Source: Elusimicrobiota bacterium (GTDB taxonomy: Bacteria; Elusimicrobiota; Elusimicrobia; UBA1565; UBA9628). From it: DNA of 50,845 bases. The translations under genes were made by a program, and so were the position numbers. Below the pieces are notes generated by a model. It was given only the letters and a program-made list of their open reading frames with translations. It was not told where the DNA came from and did not search any database. Where the stretch lies: contig JAMPYD010000001.1 in assembly GCA_023700845.1 (NCBI GenBank), positions 1 to 50,845 on the forward strand, in the 5' to 3' direction. Positions 39,758 to 48,700 of the stretch are shown here, in pieces. How positions within the stretch are numbered: the first letter of the stretch is position 1; each line of letters opens with the position of its first letter.

Positions 39758-42700
39758 TTAGAGCGACGCGAGCCGAAGGGCGAGGGGGGACTCGCCGGGC
39801 ATGTTCACGGTGAGGGACTTCACCGCCTCCTCGGCGGCGCGGCGGGCGGCGAGGGCGGCGGAGAGGGAGGCCTCGGCGGCGGCGACCTCGGCGTCGAAGT
39901 CGGACTTGGCCTCGGGACGAGCCTCGAGCTTGCGCAGCTCCTCTTCATACAGGCGCAGGCGCGCGTCCTGGCCCTCGGCGCCGAGCTCGAGCAGGAAGCT
40001 CAGGACCACGCGGTCGGTCGCCGCGCGGCGCGGGTCGGCGGAGATCGTGCCGCCGCCGGCGCCGGCGCCGAGGCCGAGCTCGGCCAAAGCGGCGAGGAAG
40101 GCGGCGCGGCCGGTCTCGGTGCGGGTGTAGGCCTCGGCGTAATTGCCCGCGCGTCCGCGCACGGTCTCGAGGACCTCGCGGCGGGCGCCGCCGCGGAAGG
40201 CGGACAGGGCCTCGGCGCGGGCCGCCTCGCGGTCCTCCTGGGCCCAGCGGGCCTCGCGCAGCAATGCGCCCGAGCCGAACACGAGGTTCAGGCGGCCGTC
40301 GAGCGTGCGCGGGTCCTTGGAGCTCGCCGCGTCGCCGGGATTGAGGGGGCCGTCGCCGTCGACGACGGAGGGGAACTGGCTCGGGTCGAAGTACCGCTGG
40401 ACGGGGTCAGGAAGGATGCCGAGGATGTCGATCGCGTGGAGCAGGGTCCCGCCGGGGCCGCGGCGGATCGTCGCGCCGCCCTCGCCTCGGCGCGCGTAGG
40501 CCCCGCCCAGGTAGCCGTGCTGGTTCGGGTCGCGGCCGGTGATGAGCTCGATCGGGATCTGGACGACGCCGCGCGGGATCTCGAGGACGAGGTCGGGCCA
40601 CTGCCCGGGGGAGTAGGCCCAGTGCCGGGCCGCGCTGGCCGCCGAGCGGGCGGCCTCGAGGCGCGCGTCGTTGAGCTCGCGTCCGAGGTGCACCGTGAAG
40701 CCGTTGGCGGGATCGATCCAGCGCTTGGGCTTGGAGGTGGGGGCATACTCCGCGTCGGTGTCCTTCCAGACGCGGCCGGACGCGTCCTCGACCCACCAGC
40801 CGCCGGCCTTACCCGCCAGCTCGTCCTTGTCGTGGAACACGCGCCGCACGCGGCCCTGCGCGTCCGTCTCGAGGGCCAGCGGCTCCGCGCCGAGCCAGGT
40901 GGCGGCGACGCCGCCGAGGGGGATCGTCTTGGCTCCGACGCGCACGGAGACGACGGTGCCGTCCGCGCCGAGCCCCACGGAAAGCTCCGCGGTCTTGTGG
41001 AACGTCCACTTGTGCCCCGGGTCCTTGGGGTCCTCGGCCTCCTCGGCCGCCTTCTTCAGCTCCTTCTCGTCGAGATAGACCGCGCTCACCTCGCCGGCGG
41101 CGTCGAGGGCGAACCCCCAGGACGACAGCTTGAGCTTGAGCCAGCCGGCGCGGCGGGCCGTCAGCGCCTGCGCGCGAGCCTCCTCGGCGAGCGCGAGCAG
41201 CCCGGCGCGCCCGAGGTCGGCGCGACGGTAGGAAGCCGACGCGCCCGAGGCTTCGAGCGCCTCGAGCGAGGGGTACGCCGCGGGGTCCGGAGCGGGGCCG
41301 TCGACGCGCACGAACGCGACGAGCTCGGAGGGAGCGCGCAGGCGCGCGGCGGGGACGGGCAGGGCCTTGCGCAGGCCGGTGCGCGGGTCGGGGCGGGCCT
41401 CGAACCACAGGACGCGGCCCTCGCCCTCGAGACGACGCAGGTCGGCCAGCGCCAAGGACGCGCCTACGGCGCCGCCCTCGAGGACGACCTCGGAGGAGAG
41501 CAGGGCCCGGTCGAGCGCGGCGCGACGGGCCGCTGCGGCGCGGCGCGCGCGCACCTCGGCCAGGCGCTCGCGCGCGGCGTCGTCGCCCTCGACCACCTCG
41601 ATCCAGCCCGTCTCGAGCGCCTGCGCGGCCGTCTCCGGGACCCGGCCGACCCAGCTCTCGGGCGCCACGAAGCGGCGGCCCGCGAGGTCGCTGACGCGCC
41701 CGGCCGCCTCGAGCCGGCGGACCTCCGCCGGCGAGGACCACGTCACGCCCTTGGACCCGCGCAGGGCGACGAGGGCGGGAAGGGCGTCGGTGCGGCCGAT
41801 CCAGCGGGCCTTCATCGCGCGCAGGAAGGCGACGGTTTCCGAAGCGGGCGCGATCTCACGCGTCTCCGTCGGGTCGAACCGCAGCGCGCGCAGGCGCGAT
41901 TCGCCGAGCGCGATGGACGCCTCGAGCGTGAGGATGCCGCGGCCGTACTGGAGGCGGTCGCGGCGGCGCGCGAGGCTCTCGCGCACGCCGAACAGGCCGT
42001 CGAGCGAGCGCGTCCAGGCCGCGTCGGCCGCGGCCTCGGGAAGCTCGAGGACGGCGGCGAGCTCGGCGTCGAACGCGTCGAGCGCGCTGACGTAGGCGTC
42101 GAGGGCCTGGTCCTTGAGGAGATGGTCGCGCGGCGAGGTGGAGCGCGCGAGCCACGCCGCCTGCGCCTCGCGGCGCAGCCCGGCGACGCGGGCGTCGAGG
42201 TCGATGAGCCGGCGCACGGGCCCGTCGAGCGCGGGCGGCGCCTTGACCGCCGACCAGTAGACGCGGGAGAGCTCGGCGTTGACCCCGCCCTCCCGGGCGA
42301 GCACGGAGCCTTCGAGCTCGGCCGAGGCCGACGCTTCCTGGCGCAGGAAGCCCATCAGGCCGGTCCACGAGGCGCCGCGCGCGGGGTCGGCGGACTGCAG
42401 CTCGGAGAGGATGCGGGACAAGGTCCCTTCGATGAGCCGGCGGCGGCCCTGCAGGTCGACCTTCATCAGCCGGTCGAGACGCTCGGCGGGATCGTAGTCG
42501 TTGCTCTTCACCGCGGCCGCGTCCTTCGCGGCGACGCGGTAGCGCTCGACGAGCACGCGCAGCTCGGCGCGGATGGACTCCGGCGCGCCGGCGAGCAGCT
42601 CGTCGTTGCGGCGCTCGAAATCGGCGTCGAGGAGGCGGTCGGCCCACCAGGCGAGCAGGCGGGCGCGGGCGGTGCGCTCGGCGGGTTCTAAAGGATCGCG

Positions 42701-45700
42701 GTCGCCGGCGGTGGAGCGCGAGCGCGCGTAGACCGCGGGGGAGATGCCGAGCGCGGAGAGCTCGCCGGTCAGGCGCGCGAAGTCCTCGGCGAGGGCCTGG
42801 GTGGCGGCCACGAACTCGAACTGCGCGCGCGCGGCCTCGGCCTGGGCGGAGGCGATCTCGGAGACGGGGGAGAGCTTCATGCGCACGCGCTCGACGGAGC
42901 CGAGCAGGTCGCGGCGGGCGGCCAGCTCGCGCAGCCTCAGGGCGGCGACCAGCCGGGTCTTCTCGGCGACCGAGGCCATCAAGGTGTGGAGCAGCAAGGA
43001 CAGGCCCTGCAGGCGGCGGGAGTCCTCCAGCTCGCGGCGCAGGGCGTCGTCGATGACCTCGACGAGGCCGGCGCGCACGCGCTCGGGGTCCGGCGCCTCG
43101 AGGAAGGCGCCCTGCACCCAGGTGCCGCGGAACAGGCCGATGGCGGCCATCGGCGTGAAGCCGCGCGAGCTCATCTTCTCGGCGAGCAGGTCGGCGCGCA
43201 GCTGCGGCAGGCGGTCGCGGCCGGAGAGCTCCTCGGGCAGGCCCGAGGTGAACAGCGTGTCCTTGAGCAGCTCGAGATCGAAGGCTTCCGCCTCGGCGAC
43301 CTCGCGCGCGGCGGCGGACGCGAGGTCCCCGTCGGACGGGGCCGGCAGCAGGGCGAGCAAGGCCTCCGGCGGGGTGCCGGGCGGGAGGTGGAGGAAGGCC
43401 GCGGTCTCCGCGAGGTCCCGGGCGACGCGCGCGCGCGCCTCGGCGCCGATGCCGACGCCCTCGGACCAGCGCATCAGCGCCGCGTCGAAGCGCAGGCGCG
43501 CCAGCGCCATGTCGGCGCGCGCCCGGGCGGCGGCGGCGCCGGAGCGGCGGACCTCGTCGGCGCGGTCCTCGCGCAGGCGGGCCAGCGCGGCCATCGCCTC
43601 GGGGGGCGTCGACGGGCTGCGCAGGCGCGCCTCGAGCCAGCCCTCGACGAAGGAGCGGCCGATGGGGTCGCCCGACAGGGTCTGGCGGTGATCGTAGAAG
43701 CGCACCGAGCCGGTCGCGTCGAGCGGCGGGGCCGTCTCGAAGGCCCCCAGGTCGCCGTGGTCGTACTTCGGAGGAGCCTGGCGGAGCGCGGCCTCGCGCA
43801 GACGGTCGCGAAGCTCGGCGTAGGTCGCCGGCAGGCTCGCGGCCTCGGCCGCCGTCGAGGAGCCCCACATCGAGATCTGGGCGCGGAGCATCGCCTCCTG
43901 ACGGTCGAGCTCCAGCGCGCGCGCCCGGGACTCCGCGTCCCCGCGCCCGGCGAGCGCCGCGCGGGCGGCGCGCACCCGCGAGAGCTCGGAGCCCAGGCGA
44001 GCGCGGGCGGCGGGCAGGGCCTCGTCGAAGGCCTCGAGCGCGCGCTCCGCGGACAACGTCCGCTCGCGGGCGATCGCGACGACCTCGGGCGACGGCACGC
44101 CGTCGCCGGACAGCGCCGAGATCAGGCGCCCCAGCGAGCGGCCGACCATCGAGATCGGGTCGAGGCGCAGGCGGTCGACGCGCAGCCCCTTGTCCACGGC
44201 GGCCTCGACGGCGCGCGCGATCCTCAGTCGCGACTCGAGCGCCTCGCGGGCGGCGGCGGCGGGGTTCAGCGCGGCGGAGCGCGCGGCGAGCGCGGAGAGG
44301 GCGGTCTCGGCGTCGACGCTGAGCAGGAGGCGGGAGTCGAGCGGGCGGCCGAGGAGGTGGTTGGCGGCGACCTCGGCCTCGCGTCGCCGCGCGATCAGGT
44401 CGCTCAGCGCGGCCCGGGCGGCCCGCAGCTTCTCGGCGGCCCCCGGCGTGCCGTCGAGCGCGGCCTCGAGCGAGGGGATCAGCTCTCCTTCATAGAGCGC
44501 GATCTGCTTGGCCGCGTAGGAGGCCTCGAGCAGGGCCCTCGTCAGGTTCAGCGCCATGTCGGCGGCGGCCTTGTCCTGGAGCCGCGTGTACAGGTCCGCC
44601 TCGGCGCCGCGGCGGCCGGCGTCGAGCTGCCGCAGCTCCTCCGGAGCGAGCTCGATGCCGACGACGGGCAGCACCATGAGGCCGGTGAAGCCGAACGCGG
44701 GGATCAGCGCGACGCCCGCGGCGGTGATGTTCGCGCCGACCGAGAGGTCCACGTCCACCTTGCGGATGCGGCGGTCCGAGGCCTCGAGCAGCTCGCGCGC
44801 CGCCGAGGAGCGCCGCGCGAGGGCCTCCCAGGACGCCGACTGGGCCGTCGCCTGGTCGAAGGCGGCGTTCATGTCCTTGGGCTCCTCGCGCGTCTCGCCG
44901 ACGGGGCTCAGCGGCTGGCCGGCGGCGTCGAGCGAGGCCCACGCGTCGTGCAGGGAGCCCTCGATGCCGAAGGTCAGCGAGTCGGTCGCGGCGTCGAGCC
45001 AGCGGCGCGCGCGGGCGCGCAGCTCGGGCGCGCCGATCAGCGCGTTGCGGTAGAGGCGGATGCCGTCGGAGAGCTCCACGCGCGCCTCGGAGGCCGCCGC
45101 CTCGGCGTCGCGAGTGCGCTCGAACCAGCCCCGCGCGGCGATGCGCTCAGATCTCGCGCGCAGGCGCGTGGACTTCAGCCGCGCGGCCATCTCGAGCATG
45201 GCCGCCTGCGACTGCAGGACGTAGGCGGAGTTGACGTTCCCCTTGGTGGGGGCGTAGATCGGAAGGCGCACCGTCACCGCGACGCCGAGCGCCTGGCTCG
45301 ACAGGAGGTCCGGGAGCTGGGCGCCGACGGAGAGCGTGAACTTCTCGATCCAAGGCACCCAGTCGAGGACGGCCAGCTTGGCCTCGGGCATCTTCATCGA
45401 ACCGCGCGCGCGGGAGAACAGCTCGCCCAGGCGCTCCGGCGAAGCCAGCGCGCGCGCGACCAGGCGCAGGACCCGGTCGAGGTCGTTGGGATTGACGCCG
45501 TCGAAGGGCAGAGGCTCCTCGGGGCCGCGGCCGGTCAGGGACGCGTAGCGCAGCGACGCCCGGCGCAGGTCGTCGGTCGCCTCGATGACGCGCGCCTCGG
45601 CCTCCGCGCGCAGGACCTGGTCCTCGGCGTGCGCCGCGAGGAAGACCGCCAGGTGGCGCTTCCACTTCGCGAGAGCGATCGCGGCCAGGGCCGACTGCCA

Positions 45701-48700
45701 GGCCTTCGCGGTGTCGAGCAGCTGCTCCTCGAGGTCGAGCCCCAAGGTGAACAGCGCGGCGGCCCGGGACTCGACCAGCTCGCGCTGGCTCTTGGTCATC
45801 GTCAGCTCGGTCTGGGTGCCGACCTGGAAGCCGCCGCCCGTGGCGCGCTCGGCCGTGCCGGGGCCGACGGGCCCGGAGACGAAGCCGACCATCGCCCGCT
45901 GGCGGACGTTGTCGAGGAAGGCCCCGGCCTTCTGCAGCTCGCCGATCTCGCGCGAGAGGCGGCCGATCTCGAGCACGATGAGGCGGCGCCCCGCGTCCGC
46001 GTCGAAGGCGCGCGCGAGCTCGGCCAGGGCGGGGTTGTTCGCCTCGTCGCGCGCGAAGAAATCGGAGAGCGCGGCGTCGAACTCGGCCATGGTCTTGCCG
46101 CCGCGCAGGTCCTCGGCGGCCGCGCCGGTCACCGAGCGCCACAGCTCGCCCAAGGTGTAGGTGGACTCGAAGGAGACGGTCAGGCGGTCGTTGAGGCCGA
46201 TGTAGCGGCTGCCGTAGGACAGCGCGAGCTCGGAGTTCTCGCCGGTGCGCTTGCGGATCTCGGCGAAGTACGCGGCGGCCGAGCCGGCGAGCTTGCCCTG
46301 GGCGTTGATCGTCCAGCCCATGTCCGGGATCTCGTAGGAGATGCGGCCGTTGACCGAGTTCACCCGCTCGCCGAGCTCGCCGCCGCCGCCGACCGAGAGC
46401 CGCGTCTCGTGCCCGCCGACGTCGAAGGTGAAGCCCTTGAGGATGGTGGCCCCGACGGCCTGCTGGGTCAAAGGGTCGGTCCCGCCGGTCTTCGCGTAGT
46501 AGAACTCGAGGTTGAACGTGTCCTCTTGGCCCAACGCGGCGGCGAGGTCCACTCCTACGCCTAATTTAGAGCGGGTGTACTCGCGGTCCTGGCCCCGGCC
46601 TTCGATGAGGAAGCTCTGGTCGAGGGTCGGATCGTAGCCGGTGAAATCCAGGTTGACCTCTTGAAGGAAGCGGCGGGGGTCCTTGGCGAACAGCGCCGTC
46701 TGCTCGGCGTTGAGCGAGAGGACCTTGCTGAACTTGATCTTGGACTTCAGGTTGCCGCCGTAGTAGGAAGGCTTGCCGCCCGCGTCGGTCGCGGCGAAGT
46801 CGGCGAACCCGGCGGCGCCGAAATACACCTTGCCGTCGGCGACCATCAACGCGAAGTCGTCGAAGACCATCATGCGCGCCTCGCGCGCCTGGGAGCCCAC
46901 CGTCAGGTCCGGCGGTATGTCCTGGACGAACTTGTGGAAGGTGACGTCGAGGTAGTTGACCATGCGGTCGCTGTCGAGGGATTCCACGCGCACGGTCACG
47001 CCCTGGTCGCCGAAGGGGGCGTTGCCCGCGGACGGCGGGCTCGCGAAGCGGTGGCCGATGACGCTGACGTTCTGGCCCCACAGCTTGAGCGCGTTGCCGA
47101 AGGTGACCTGCTGGGCGGTCTCGAGGCCGCCGGGGGTGGAGAACTCGCTCTGGTAGACGAGATAGAATCCGTCGGTGCCCTCGCCGACCTCGACCATCTT
47201 GGTGCCCGGAAGGAGCTGGGACAGCGCGCGCGGGTCCTTCAGGATCTGCTCGCGGATGGCGGCGAGGTCGCGGGCGGCGGCGTCGGCCGACAGCGCGCCG
47301 AACAGCTGCGAGAGGAAGCGCTCGAACTGGGATTTCGGGATCACCATGGTCTGCGGCCCGCCGCGGTTCTCGGCGAGCCAGGCGGGGCCGGTGCGGCCGA
47401 CGGCGCTCACGCGTCCGGCGAGCGCGGGGGACAGGCGCCCGAGGTCGCCGACGGGCTCGAGCTCCCGGTCGAGCGCCGCGCGCTCGGCCCCGAGCTCCTT
47501 GAGGACGTCGGCGACGGCCTTGGCCGCGGCGTCGCGCGCGCGCTCGGCGCGGCGGGCCTCGATGTTCGTTTCGAGGACGGCGCGCGTGCGGTCCTGGATG
47601 GACGAGATGTTCTGGGCGACGCGCGAGAGCGCGGTCTCGTTGGGATTGTCGAGCTGCTGCAGCCAGCCGACGACGGTCGTGCGCTGCTCCTGGATGCCGT
47701 CGCGGGACTTCTTGAGCGCGTCCCGGAACTCGAGGGCGGCCTTGCGCTCGGCGTCGAGGGCCTCGTCGCCGGAGGAATAGACCTCGCCCAAGGTGTCGTA
47801 GTAGGTCTGCACGCGGCCGACGGTGCCGACGGACTCCTGGCTCCACTGGGTCTTCTGGCCGAAGAGGTCGGCGCCTTCGCGGGCGACGCCGGAGAGCATG
47901 TCGAACGCGGCCACCTTGCGGGCGAGGACGGCCTCGCCGCCGGAGAGGTCGCCGCCGACCCACGCGAGGTCGGCGTCGAGGTCGGAGAGGCCGAAGCTCA
48001 GGCCGGTGAAGGCGCGGGCGAGGAAGGCTTCGAAGACCGGGATGCGGTCCTTCAAGTAATCGTCTGAGGTGGTGACGAGGGCGTCGGCGAAGAGGAAACG
48101 GGCGAGGCACTCCGCGTAGGAATCGCCGGCGGCGGCGGAGGCGGTGGTGGGGACGAGGCGCTTGATGGCCTCGAGGCCGAGGAGGGCGATCCTTTGATTG
48201 GTCGAGACGTCGAGGGGGGGCTGGGCGCCGGTGGGGATGCCGTCGCCGCCGCCGACGCCGAGCTCGGTGCCTCCTGAAGCGGCGAGGGCCGCGTCGGCGA
48301 TCTCCTTGATGGCCGACGCCATATTCTGGAGCACACGGGCGTCGGCCATAGAAGTGAGGCGAGGGCCGGTCGAGGGGGATTCGGGATCGAGATCGGTCGG
48401 GAGTTTATACTTAACGGCAAAAGAATGTGTATTCGAGGTAAGACCGTCGAGTTGGACGAGCATCGAGTTAACGGCAACAGCGCTCGCGTTCATTTTGACG
48501 GCCCTTACGCGGCGCTCCTCGCGGTAAACGGCGGCGCGGCGGACGAGCGAATAAGGCACACGTTCGCCGTAAAGATCCTCCATCTCGGCGTTCGCGGGAT
48601 CTTTACGGCGTCTCATGGAGTCTTGGTAGTCGACGACGATCTTTTTGTAGTCCTCGTATTGGGTCCGGACCTGAGCGATGCCGGCGCGTGCCGCGCCGGG

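Noticed and set aside
42986..46564. 1,192-codon open frame on the plus strand opposite the giant gene
   Set aside because: Gly/Arg/Glu-rich composition without domains; a typical antisense shadow of a high-GC gene. Similar long antisense frames opposite the KaiC, res and helicase genes were dropped for the same reason.
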